From positions 1 to 11,901 of the forward strand of contig CAMWKY010000034.1 of assembly GCA_947174965.1 (NCBI GenBank): a stretch of DNA of 11,901 nucleotides, in the 5' to 3' direction. The notes beneath the pieces were generated by a model that ran no database searches, was not told where the DNA came from, and saw only the letters and a program-made list of their open reading frames with translations. How positions within the stretch are numbered: the first letter of the stretch is position 1; every line of letters starts with the position of its first letter. This document shows, in pieces, positions 1 to 6,076 of the stretch. The translations under genes and the position numbers were made by a program. The DNA comes from an uncultured Ruminococcus sp. (GTDB lineage: Bacteria; Bacillota; Clostridia; Oscillospirales; Ruminococcaceae).

Positions 1-36
1 GCAGCTTGTCGGACTCTCTGATTTTATATGTAGCGC

Positions 37-846
37 TTATTTAACTAAGTCAGTCAGCCATCCGGCTGTTGGACGTGCGATCATTCTTGCATTAAGGTAA
101 GCCATTTCAAGTGTCAGACAGGTGTTTCCAAGATAATAACCGTCCATAACGGAAAGCGTCATAGCAAGATCAGGCTTGACCATATTTGTTAGGCATACAG
201 GCAGCAGATACTGTAATCTGTTCTGATATCCCTGCGGAACAATGATACTGGGTTCTATAACAAACTTTCTTCTTGCAAGTTCTACCGCTGTTTCCAGAAG
301 AAGAGGTAGATTCTTAGCCTTTCGAATTTTAGCCGGAATGCGTTCAAGATTTTCTTCATCACCTAAGATGTGATCAACATTTACTCGGATCAGCCATTCC
401 GGGATAAAATTAACTCCGTTTTTCATAGCAGGGAAGTATGGCTTATTTGGCAATGGATGTATATATTTCATATTCGGAGAGACCTCATCACAGAAGCCGA
501 TGAAATACCATTTTAAAGTGGAATTTTGTTTTTTATTTCTTTCAAAACAAGCATAAACTGCTTTATATCTCTGTGTGTAAAGTCCGGTATGAAAGCAGGC
601 GCGTTCATTTTCAATATGGAAAAATCCCTGTGCCGAGAGTGTATCAGGTGCTGTATTGTGGTCAATGCTCTGTTTTCTGAAAAGCAAGTTGATATATCGT
701 TCCAGAATTGGAGTATCAGAATTTTTAGTTTCAGATGTAGGTTTCTTAAATCGCCAAGATTCAGGCAGTATTATCTCAGCAAGTTCATCTAATTGTCTGT
801 ACCAGTCCGGTACATAGGCAAATTTAAATAAATCTGTCGGTATCAT
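37..846 (-). CDS. DUF3825 domain protein
   Basis: Protein of 269 aa from the preferred start, matching the DUF3825 family (a domain of unknown biochemical role, often found with OST-HTH or other RNA-associated modules) over nearly its whole length. Visible family landmarks are an N-terminal LFKFAYVPDWYRQLDELAEI segment, a central FHTGLYTQRYKAVYACF block, and a C-terminal LQYLLPVCLTN ... TCLTLEMAYLNARMIARP ... WL block. No signal peptide or membrane segment is seen, so it is probably cytoplasmic. The reading frame extends six codons upstream to an ATG at 862-864, but the ATG at 844-846 is preferred: it has GGAGAGG 9 nt upstream and overlaps the TGA of the preceding gene, a classic translational-coupling junction. 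Third gene of the sigma/HTH_16 operon, so it may be cargo or an accessory function of an integrative element. The function is unknown. Confidence 0.82.
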   Translation of the reverse strand: MIPTDLFKFAYVPDWYRQLDELAEIILPESWRFKKPTSETKNSDTPILERYINLLFRKQSIDHNTAPDTLSAQGFFHIENERACFHTGLYTQRYKAVYACFERNKKQNSTLKWYFIGFCDEVSPNMKYIHPLPNKPYFPAMKNGVNFIPEWLIRVNVDHILGDEENLERIPAKIRKAKNLPLLLETAVELARRKFVIEPSIIVPQGYQNRLQYLLPVCLTNMVKPDLAMTLSVMDGYYLGNTCLTLEMAYLNARMIARPTAGWLTDLVK

Positions 847-1073
847 TTCTTTAATCCTCTCCATTTTGGTATCGCTTTCACCAATTTCATTTGTATTCTT
901 GTCTTTAAATCTTCGTCAACATAATAATGCTTTTCTCCTTGTTCATCCTTATGCACAATAGTGGCAAGGGCATTAATATATTCATCATAATAAATTAAAA
1001 TTTGATTCAGTGCCGCTTTTTCTCCTTTTACAGCAGCACAAATCAGTTCATATGTAAGTTCATTCTTTTTCAT
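843..1073 (-). CDS. HTH_16 protein, Tn916 Orf8-like
   Basis: Small protein of 76 aa belonging to the HTH_16 family of conjugative transposons (Tn916 Orf8 type). The hallmark pattern is present: ICAAVKGEKAALNQILIYYD, then EYINAL, then YYVDEDLKTRIQMKLVKAIPKW. The frame is open to an ATG at 1104-1106, but the ATG at 1071-1073 has AGAGGA just upstream and, as I recall, gives the size usual for Tn916 Orf8. It overlaps the end of the sigma-factor gene by 14 nt and its own TGA overlaps the ATG of the DUF3825 gene, so the three genes are translated as a unit. In Tn916-type elements this gene accompanies the Orf7 sigma-like regulator of transfer-gene expression. Its molecular role is poorly defined. 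The family call is firm; the link to a complete mobile element is not shown here. Confidence 0.85.
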   Translation of the reverse strand: MKKNELTYELICAAVKGEKAALNQILIYYDEYINALATIVHKDEQGEKHYYVDEDLKTRIQMKLVKAIPKWRGLKK

Positions 1074-1494
1074 AGGTTCCTCTTTCATAGTAGCGGCGTA
1101 TTGCATTAAAAGCTTTTTTACGCCAATTGCGAATTGTTCTTGCTGTCACACAAAAATATGATGCAATTTCGACATCTGTGTAACCATACCAAAAATCTAA
1201 GATAAGTACCTCCCTTTGCTTTTCTGGCAATTCCAGCATAGCATTGTACAACTGTTCACTGGTAATTACACAGATATAATTTGCTCCTTTAAGTATCAGA
1301 TGCTCAGACGGATAAATATCCTCCTGAATCTGCATTTCAAACAGATACTGCATCCTTTCAGTTCCCACATCCTCTCTTTTTCGTTTTCTTTTTTCTTCAT
1401 CCGCTGCGTTCCTGCACTCATTTCGCATCACTGTCTTTGCATAACTGTCAAATATGGCTATGATACATTTGTTATCTTTTAAGGGAGCAGACAT
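1060..1494 (-). CDS. sigma-70 family factor, Tn916 Orf7-like
   Basis: Protein of 144 aa with a C-terminal sigma region 4 helix-turn-helix: LYNAMLELPEKQREVLILDF, then the recognition part YTDVEIASYFCVTARTIRNW, then basic KKAFNAIRRYY. This is the arrangement of Tn916 Orf7 and related sigma-like regulators of integrative elements, which activate element genes and are often autoregulated. The N-terminal half is highly charged (EEKRKRKRE) with no clear region 2. The chosen ATG at 1492-1494 has GGGAGG 8 nt upstream. A longer start at 1537-1539 has AGGAGG only 2 nt away, which is too close, although the 15 extra codons could act as a leader. First gene of the operon with the HTH_16 and DUF3825 genes. 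Cytoplasmic DNA-binding role inferred from family. Confidence 0.85.
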   Translation of the reverse strand: MSAPLKDNKCIIAIFDSYAKTVMRNECRNAADEEKRKRKREDVGTERMQYLFEMQIQEDIYPSEHLILKGANYICVITSEQLYNAMLELPEKQREVLILDFWYGYTDVEIASYFCVTARTIRNWRKKAFNAIRRYYERGTYEKE

Positions 1495-1625
1495 AATCCA
1501 TACCTCCCTTCCTATGCAGCTTTGAGCGTGATTGCACATCGCCTCCTTTATAATAACTAAGACAGACTCGACATCCCCAAAGCGGAAAATTTTTGAGAAA
1601 AATATTTTGTAAACTTTTTATGAAT

Positions 1626-1676
1626 AGAAAAAAGAGCATAGCAGTTCTTACTTACGTTCCGAATTGCCATACTCTT
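1626..1676 (-). terminator. Rho-independent terminator of the ApbE operon
   Basis: Read on the minus strand, arm AAGAGTATGGCAATTC (1661-1676) pairs with arm GAACTGCTATGCTCTT (1632-1647) through 13 Watson-Crick pairs, two G-U pairs and one mismatch, across a 13-nt loop. The tract of T residues (A run at 1628-1633 on the plus strand) follows directly. The two wobbles are allowed only on the minus strand, so the sequence itself gives the direction. It lies about 120 nt after the stop of the Gx-type gene and ends that operon before the sigma-factor operon. Confidence 0.88.
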
Positions 1677-1680
1677 AAAT

Positions 1681-1723
1681 AACAGCAAAGGCAGTTGTAC
1701 CAAAATACAACTGCCCTGCTGTT
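1681..1723. repeat. inverted repeat downstream of the Gx gene
   Basis: A perfect 10-bp stem, GGCAGTTGTA (1690-1699) with TACAACTGCC (1706-1715), is closed by a 6-nt loop and extended after small internal gaps by AACAGC (1681-1686) with GCTGTT (1718-1723). There is no good T tract on either strand, so it is not an obvious terminator. On the minus strand it lies directly before the real terminator and could protect the 3' end of the message or act as a processing site. It could also be a small dispersed element. Confidence 0.7.
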
Positions 1724-1795
1724 TGTCCCATTATTTGGAATACAATACCCATAATAAAATTTATATAAATTCCAGATACGTATGCATCATGGAAA

Positions 1796-2308
1796 TTACA
1801 TCGAATAATGAAATATATGATTATACTTGACTCTAATAATAAGCATCTGCACACAAATCCCTGTAAACGTCCCTGCAATACAGCCTGAAATTATCAGGAA
1901 AGGAAAATATGAAATTACAGCAGTTGTTTTCATAATCAGTATTGCAGCTGTAATCTGACCTGTATTGTGCAGTATAGCTCCAATAATACTGCAAAGCCAT
2001 ATATATTTTTCAGCTATTATCTGTTTAAGGAGCAGCATTCCGAAAAGGCACAACAATGCACCACTAAAACTATACATAATCGTACTGATATTTCCGCCGA
2101 AAATAGAACCAAGCAAAATCCTTACAAATACAATCATCAGTGTTTCTTTTGTGGAATAATGATACATCGCATAAACGGTCACAATATTAGCAAGTCCAAG
2201 TTTTACACCAGGGATCGGTATAATATTGGGAATCCTTAGTTCCACAATAAAAATAATCAATGCAATTGCTGTCAGCAGTGAGAGATGTGTTATTCTTTTG
2301 ACAGACAT
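1796..2308 (-). CDS. Gx transporter / HepS-I-like membrane protein
   Basis: Integral membrane protein of 170 aa of the family named Gx transporter or heptaprenyl diphosphate synthase component I. It resembles the small substrate-binding S components of ECF transporters. The sequence shows about five or six hydrophobic helices, the family N-terminus THLSLLTAIALIIFIVE, the motif PGVKLGLANIVTVYAM after the first helix, and the conserved RILLGSIFGG segment. The ATG at 2306-2308 fits the family N-terminus best. The frame extends ten codons further to 2338 and would then overlap the preceding gene, but no ribosome site serves that start. Last gene of the operon with ApbE and the NusG-domain-II protein, a combination recurrent in Bacillota with extracytoplasmic flavin-based redox systems. 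By context it may move a flavin or quinone precursor. The substrate is not established. Confidence 0.82.
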   Translation of the reverse strand: MSVKRITHLSLLTAIALIIFIVELRIPNIIPIPGVKLGLANIVTVYAMYHYSTKETLMIVFVRILLGSIFGGNISTIMYSFSGALLCLFGMLLLKQIIAEKYIWLCSIIGAILHNTGQITAAILIMKTTAVISYFPFLIISGCIAGTFTGICVQMLIIRVKYNHIFHYSM

Positions 2309-2318
2309 ATTATCTGAC

Positions 2319-2672
2319 CTACGCATCCGTATTTTCATTATCTGTATAACGAATGATAAGTTTATTCGGCAAACATACTATCGGTGAAGCACTTGATTTA
2401 AGAACTCCCATTTTTACACAAATATGATCGGGACATTCTGCATCTTCCATATATATTTGATGCTCCTGAATGCGAATAACATTTTTACTGCCCTGATATT
2501 CAGTCACAATGGTTCTGTCATCGGAATTGTCCAAATCAATTGTATATATGACTTTTCCGTCCTGAATTATCTGAACAGTCTGTCCATGTGGCCTTAATAT
2601 CATAAAAATACTCCCGATTATACCAAGAATAAATATGGTACAAACGGCAATCAATATATTTTTTGTTTTCAT
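2319..2672 (-). CDS. NusG domain II protein, membrane anchored
   Basis: Protein of 117 aa. One N-terminal hydrophobic segment (about residues 5-26) acts as membrane anchor or uncleaved signal. A NusG-domain-II fold (formerly DUF1312) follows, shown by QTVQIIQDGKVIYTIDL and by the signature AECPDHICVKMG and IVCLPNKLIIRY. Three cysteines (C80, C85, C100) sit in these two conserved loops and would face outside the membrane. Despite the domain name it lacks the N-terminal transcription-elongation domain of NusG. The start codon overlaps the stop of apbE as ATGA, so translation is coupled. It is commonly found with ApbE and Gx-type genes, but its exact function is unknown. A role in extracytoplasmic flavin or redox maturation is an inference from this gene company. 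Confidence 0.85.
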   Translation of the reverse strand: MKTKNILIAVCTIFILGIIGSIFMILRPHGQTVQIIQDGKVIYTIDLDNSDDRTIVTEYQGSKNVIRIQEHQIYMEDAECPDHICVKMGVLKSSASPIVCLPNKLIIRYTDNENTDA

Positions 2673-3703
2673 TTGTGTATCACTTCTGTCTGCAAATTTC
2701 CGTACATCTGATTTAATGAGAATTGGTTTTCAAGAGCTTCTGTTAAGTAAATCTTTCCGTCCTCGGTTACTAATATCATTTCAAAATCATCACGATTTTT
2801 CCAGAGTTCCGTTGCCTTTTCCAGTCCCATTACAAACAGTGAAGTAGAAAGTGCGTCACAAAGTCTGCCCTCATCGCCGATAACCGTTACTGAGATCAAT
2901 CCGCTATGTGCAGGTTTTCCTGTTTTGGGATCAAGGATATGCCAGTAGGTTTCACCGTCATCGCCGACAAAGTACCGCTCATAACCGCCCGAAGTAATAA
3001 CAGCACGATCTGAAACTTCAAATGTTGCAAAATTACCCTCATCAAACGGACTTCTTAAACCAATCTTCCAGTCAGTACCATCCGGCTTTGTGCCAATTGT
3101 CTGGATATTACCACCTAAATCCAAAAGGGCAGATTCAATGCCGTTTTCCTCTAATATATCAATAATCAAGTCACCTGTATAACCTTTACCAACCGCACCT
3201 AAATCGATCTGCATATGTTTAGGAATCTGAACAATTTCTCCATTAAAATTGATTTTTCTGTAGTCTGTATATGCAAGAAGCTCTGAAATCTTTTCTTCTG
3301 TCGGAATTTTATAATCACTTGTAGTAAAGCCCCATTCTGTAAGAATAGGATAAATACTGCAATCCAATGCACCGTCAGTCATTTCGGAAATTTCAAGTGA
3401 GAAATCAAACAGTTCTGCCGTTTCGGGACTAACAGCAACACTTTGACCGTTGCTATGATTTATCACATAAATCTCACTGTTTTCGTTTGTGACAGACCAT
3501 AGATTTTCCAATTCTGATACTCTTTCTTCTGCTTTATTCAAAGCTGCTTCTGCATTTTTACCGTAAGCTGTAATACTCATATAAGTATCCATTGCAAAAA
3601 AAGACTTGTTTTGCGATTCAGCTACAGGCTCTGCTGACTGTTTTACACAAGCGGTCAAGAAAAATATACCTACCATTAATATACAAGGAAATATTTTTTT
3701 CAC
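2669..3703 (-). CDS. apbE: ApbE, FAD:protein FMN transferase (lipoprotein)
   Basis: Enzyme of 344 aa that transfers FMN from FAD to a threonine or serine in target proteins outside the cytoplasmic membrane, using Mg2+. The N-terminus is a lipoprotein signal with lipobox LTAC (C19). ApbE family motifs appear in order: FFAMDTYMSITAYG (35-48), DLGAVGKGYTGD (168-179), LLDLGGNIQTIG (194-204), SGGYERYF (238-245), HILDPKTGKPA (255-265), and the metal-site segment LCDALSTSLF (281-290) with D283 and T287. Length is normal for the family. Translation starts at a GTG (3701-3703) served by AGAGGT 7 nt upstream. It lies 33 nt after the dockerin-flavodoxin-cyclophilin gene and overlaps the NusG-domain-II gene by ATGA. 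No ordinary FMN-binding domain target is encoded in the window; the best candidates are the DAT(S/T)SAS motifs of the dockerin proteins. Confidence 0.95.
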   Translation of the reverse strand: MKKIFPCILMVGIFFLTACVKQSAEPVAESQNKSFFAMDTYMSITAYGKNAEAALNKAEERVSELENLWSVTNENSEIYVINHSNGQSVAVSPETAELFDFSLEISEMTDGALDCSIYPILTEWGFTTSDYKIPTEEKISELLAYTDYRKINFNGEIVQIPKHMQIDLGAVGKGYTGDLIIDILEENGIESALLDLGGNIQTIGTKPDGTDWKIGLRSPFDEGNFATFEVSDRAVITSGGYERYFVGDDGETYWHILDPKTGKPAHSGLISVTVIGDEGRLCDALSTSLFVMGLEKATELWKNRDDFEMILVTEDGKIYLTEALENQFSLNQMYGNLQTEVIHK

Positions 3704-3736
3704 TGTTTTTACCTCTATACAAATCAGAGTATCAAA

Positions 3737-4969
3737 TCAATTTTCAACATTAACACTTGCAGAACTGGTAGCATCTGTTTCTTCCTCAATGGAAAAAGTA
3801 ATATTTTCCCTGCTTCCCAGCGTATCAAATACAGATAAATCAGAAGTTACTTTTCCAATCGGAATTACTTCCATTGTCAGATTCGAGCGGCTTGTTTGTG
3901 CATAAAAAATAGCCAGTGTATTATTTGTCGGACAATACGTAATATCACCATTTTCAAAGTTAAGCTGACCGTCACCGCTGTTCTTTGGTACTGACGGCAT
4001 ACTGCCGTAATACTCCCGTCCGCCATAGCCAACCATAGAAACTGTTAAGGGCATCATCTCCATGATCTCTTTGGCAAGCGGCGTATCATAAATAACACCT
4101 TCAAGTTCATGCTCGCCAACAGAAATCTGAATATTAGTTTCCTCTTTTTTCAGCATACCAATTTCATTCAGCCATTGTATCACTGTTTCATGTGATGAAA
4201 GAATATCACTTGAATTGATTGCAATATCTTTCATTACTTCTGATTGCGGACAAAGATTTTTAATGACTGTTTCACTTTTGCCTTTACCATAGCCATTATG
4301 TGTGCAGAATGGAATTACAGTTTTACCCGACAAATCATATTGATTCAAAAAAGTATAGATAGCTCTCGGTGTAGTAGTTGCCCAGACCGGATATCCAATA
4401 TATATAGTGTCATATTGCGATATATCCAAGGTTTCTCCTGCAAGTTCAGGCAAGAAATTTTCTGCCATTTCGTTATGATTCTGGTCTACAACCTCATCAA
4501 AATCAGTTGAATAAGGTTTGGTAACTTCAATAGAGTACAAATCACCGCCAACTTGCTGTTTAACCAGATTTGCTATATACTCTGTTGCGCCATAACGAGC
4601 TGTACTATCAACAACAATACTTGCAGATGTCGTTGCATCGGCTGTTTCAAAATTACCGGAATTGCGTCCCAGTGAAAAATAAGCAATCAATGTTTTATTT
4701 TGATTTTGCTGCTTGATATACTGCCGTTTCATCAGACATAAATCAAATACATCCCATCTGTCATCATCGTTTAAATCATAATCTTTACCGCTTAAATCAG
4801 GCGTTTCTCTGGCAAGCAGAAAATCCTGCAAGTTTCTGATATCTTCTATTGTGTATTTTTTTGTTTCTGCTGCTTCTGCTAAATCAGCTGGATTTTGTAT
4901 AAGTTTAGGAAAAGTAAACGCAGAAACTGCCAATACAGCTATCGTAAAAATGGACATTATTTTTTTCAT
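3737..4969 (-). CDS. secreted dockerin-flavodoxin-cyclophilin-like fusion
   Basis: Protein of 410 aa with four parts. Residues 1-32 form a signal peptide. Residues about 36-88 form a type I dockerin-like module with one intact calcium loop, DLNDDDRWDVFD (65-76, ligands D1, N3, D5, D12), and the Ruminococcus-type ending DVFDLCLMKRQ; its first half has the helix but no acidic loop. Residues about 92-274 form a flavodoxin domain with LIAYFSLGRNSGN, DATTSAS (111-117), GGDLYSIE, YDTIYIGYPVW and GKTVIPFCTH. Residues about 278-395 form a cyclophilin-like domain (PLTVSMVGYGGREYYGSMP ... YCPTNNTLAIFY ... IPIGKV). A second motif, DATSSAS (399-405), lies five residues from the end. The ATG at 4967-4969 has AGGAG 8 nt upstream; the frame runs 14 codons further, but that start has no ribosome site and spoils the signal peptide. 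First gene of the apbE operon. Likely an exported FMN redox protein attached to a cohesin scaffold; partners are unknown. Confidence 0.88.
   Translation of the reverse strand: MKKIMSIFTIAVLAVSAFTFPKLIQNPADLAEAAETKKYTIEDIRNLQDFLLARETPDLSGKDYDLNDDDRWDVFDLCLMKRQYIKQQNQNKTLIAYFSLGRNSGNFETADATTSASIVVDSTARYGATEYIANLVKQQVGGDLYSIEVTKPYSTDFDEVVDQNHNEMAENFLPELAGETLDISQYDTIYIGYPVWATTTPRAIYTFLNQYDLSGKTVIPFCTHNGYGKGKSETVIKNLCPQSEVMKDIAINSSDILSSHETVIQWLNEIGMLKKEETNIQISVGEHELEGVIYDTPLAKEIMEMMPLTVSMVGYGGREYYGSMPSVPKNSGDGQLNFENGDITYCPTNNTLAIFYAQTSRSNLTMEVIPIGKVTSDLSVFDTLGSRENITFSIEEETDATSSASVNVEN
3755..3775 (-). other. C-terminal DATSSAS motif, possible flavinylation site
   Basis: These codons give DATSSAS, followed only by VNVEN and the stop. 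It resembles the ApbE target pattern D-x-x-(S/T)-G-A-(T/S) but has serine in place of glycine. Its place in a short acidic tail after the cyclophilin-like domain recalls a flavin tag. The apbE gene is next in the operon. Modification is inferred. Confidence 0.45.
4619..4639 (-). other. DATTSAS motif in flavodoxin domain
   Basis: These codons give DATTSAS inside the insertion that follows the first beta strand of the flavodoxin domain, close to where the FMN phosphate loop lies in ordinary flavodoxins. Related exported flavodoxins often have a similar D-A-x-x-x-A-S segment here, so the motif may be structural for non-covalent FMN binding. Alternatively it may be an acceptor for the neighbouring ApbE. 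Confidence 0.4.
4721..4869 (-). repeat. dockerin-coding repeat, copy 1
   Basis: This 149-bp stretch encodes the dockerin of the first fusion gene and matches 6653-6801 with about 11 mismatches and no gaps. The proteins differ at only a few positions (for example S/T, Y/F). The adjoining flavodoxin coding sequences are far more diverged, so the dockerin module was copied recently, converted, or kept under strong selection. Confidence 0.85.
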
Positions 4970-5009
4970 AGAAATCACTCCTGTTATTTGAAATTGATCT
5001 TCTAAGTAC

Positions 5010-5038
5010 ATTATAATCTAATCACGCCAATATGTCAA
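5010..5038 (-). promoter_or_regulatory. promoter of the apbE operon
   Basis: Minus-strand TTGACA (5033-5038), a 17-nt spacer and TATAAT (5010-5015) make a consensus housekeeping promoter. The start of transcription would fall near 5003, leaving about 34 nt of leader before the ATG at 4969. A LysR-type box lies 23 nt upstream of the -35 element. No FMN riboswitch fits in this short leader. Confidence 0.9.
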
Positions 5039-5061
5039 ATACTTATATTTTATGAAAATTC

Positions 5062-5076
5062 ATGCTCTACAGGCAT
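5062..5076. promoter_or_regulatory. LysR-type operator, box 1
   Basis: The interrupted palindrome ATGC-N7-GCAT (ATGCTCTACAGGCAT) contains the T-N11-A pattern of LysR-family sites. Its centre is about 66 bp upstream of the predicted start of the apbE operon, the usual place of the recognition site of a LysR activator. It sits between the divergent lysR gene and that operon. A matching box lies at 7644-7658. Confidence 0.6.
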
Positions 5077-5121
5077 ATATTGATTTAAGCATATTAAAAA
5101 CGGCTCTTGCTTTTCAGGCAT
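5070..5121 (+). repeat. direct repeat CAGGCAT, two copies
   Basis: CAGGCAT occurs at 5070-5076, where it forms one half of the LysR-type box, and at 5115-5121, inside the spacer of the lysR promoter. A regulator bound to the second copy would block polymerase, so it may be the site of autorepression. Seven bases can repeat by chance, so this is tentative. Confidence 0.35.
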
Positions 5122-5135
5122 GAATCTGGTATAAT
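5107..5135 (+). promoter_or_regulatory. promoter of lysR-type gene
   Basis: TTGCTT (5107-5112), a 17-nt spacer and TATAAT (5130-5135) precede the regulator gene. Transcription would start near 5142, about 27 nt before the ATG. It is divergent from the apbE operon promoter, with about 68 bp between the two -35 elements, so one bound regulator could affect both. Confidence 0.85.
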
Positions 5136-5168
5136 AGTCATATACATCATAAGAAAGGAACGGTGTTT

Positions 5169-6056
5169 ATGGAACTGCGAGTATTACGATATTTTCTTAC
5201 TGTAGTCAATGAAGAAAGCATCACAAAAGCCGCAGATGCACTGCATATCACTCAGCCTACGCTCAGTCGACAGCTTTCACAAATGGAGGAGGAGCTGGGA
5301 ATCAAGCTGTTTGACAGAGGTTCAAGGAAAATCACACTTACCAACGAGGGAATCCTGCTTCGCAGACGTGCAGAAGAAATTTTACAGCTGGTGGACAAAA
5401 CCGAAAAAGAAATGACAGAACAGGAAAAATTGGTTGATGGTGAAATTTCTATCGGCTGCGGTGAACTTGCTTCTGTGCATATTGTAGCAGAACTGATCAA
5501 ATCATTTCAGGAACGATATCCGCTTGTCCGTTACGATGTTCACACCGCCAATGCAGACCATATCCGTGAGCGTTTGGATAAAGGTCTTACTGATATTGGC
5601 TTGCTTCTGGAACCGGTGGATATTGAAAAATATGAATTTATCCGAATGAATATCAAAGAAAAATGGGTGGTTCTTATGCGTCCGGAAGATCCGCTTGCAG
5701 AAAAAGAATCTATCACACCAAAAGATCTTTCAAAACTCCCTGTATGTCTTGTCAAACGTCCTCTTGTAAAAAATGAACTCGCAAGTTGGTTCGGGGATTA
5801 TTTTAAAAAACTACATATTCAGTTTACCAGCAACATGAGTACTAACGCTTCCATCATGGTACGAAGCGGACTAACTTATGCATTAGTATTGGAAGGTTCA
5901 CTGCCATACTGGAGTACAGACCAAATCTGTTATCGTCCGCTTTCTCCTAAATTAACAGCTACAAGTGTTCTTGCATGGAAACGTCATCAGCCTCAGAGCC
6001 TTGCTGTTACAAAATTTATTGAACATATACGACAGTATTTATCGGATAACCAATAA
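5169..6056 (+). CDS. LysR-family transcriptional regulator
   Basis: Protein of 295 aa with the standard LysR layout. An N-terminal winged helix-turn-helix (residues 1-60) shows LRYFLTVVNEESITKAADAL, then HITQPTLSRQLSQMEEELG and KLFDRGSRKITLTNEG; a linker helix and an effector-binding domain (about 91-290) follow, beginning GEISIGCGEL. The ATG at 5169-5171 has AAAGGA about 9 nt upstream and gives the usual MELRVLRYF start; an in-frame GTG at 5163 is too close to that site. It is the only plus-strand gene, divergent from the apbE operon and converging, with 20 nt between stops, on the second dockerin-flavodoxin gene. Matching boxes upstream of both flanking operons suggest that it controls both. 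The effector is not predictable; a redox or quinone-type signal would fit the target genes but is inference. Confidence 0.93.
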   Translation: MELRVLRYFLTVVNEESITKAADALHITQPTLSRQLSQMEEELGIKLFDRGSRKITLTNEGILLRRRAEEILQLVDKTEKEMTEQEKLVDGEISIGCGELASVHIVAELIKSFQERYPLVRYDVHTANADHIRERLDKGLTDIGLLLEPVDIEKYEFIRMNIKEKWVVLMRPEDPLAEKESITPKDLSKLPVCLVKRPLVKNELASWFGDYFKKLHIQFTSNMSTNASIMVRSGLTYALVLEGSLPYWSTDQICYRPLSPKLTATSVLAWKRHQPQSLAVTKFIEHIRQYLSDNQ

Positions 6057-6076
6057 AGATTTTTTGTTAAAATGTA

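Larger units (their letters stand above)
1495..1795. other. intergenic region, 301 nt
   Basis: Gene-free gap between the Gx-type gene, which ends at 1796, and the sigma-factor gene, which starts at 1494, both on the minus strand. Its right part holds the operon terminator (1626-1676) and a second strong inverted repeat (1681-1723). Its left part must hold the promoter of the sigma/HTH_16/DUF3825 operon. On the minus strand I see an AT-rich stretch and a TATTAT near 1553-1558, but no convincing -35 element, which would fit an alternative or self-activated promoter. An AAAGGAGG lies at about 1542-1549, in addition to the GGGAGG that serves the chosen start. Confidence 0.6.

Noticed and set aside
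1675..1878. Small minus-strand protein overlapping the end of the Gx gene
   Set aside because: It lies in another frame of the Gx coding sequence, runs through the hairpin at 1681-1723, and has no ribosome site or recognisable family.
1967..2239. Plus-strand open frames within the Gx gene
   Set aside because: They lie antisense to a clear membrane-protein gene and show no family features.
4970..5168. FMN riboswitch before the flavin operon
   Set aside because: The predicted leader is only about 34 nt and none of the conserved FMN-riboswitch segments is visible in the divergent region.
6057..6076. Bidirectional terminator between the converging lysR and dockerin-flavodoxin genes
   Set aside because: There is a short T run but no convincing stem in the 20-nt gap, so no terminator is claimed.
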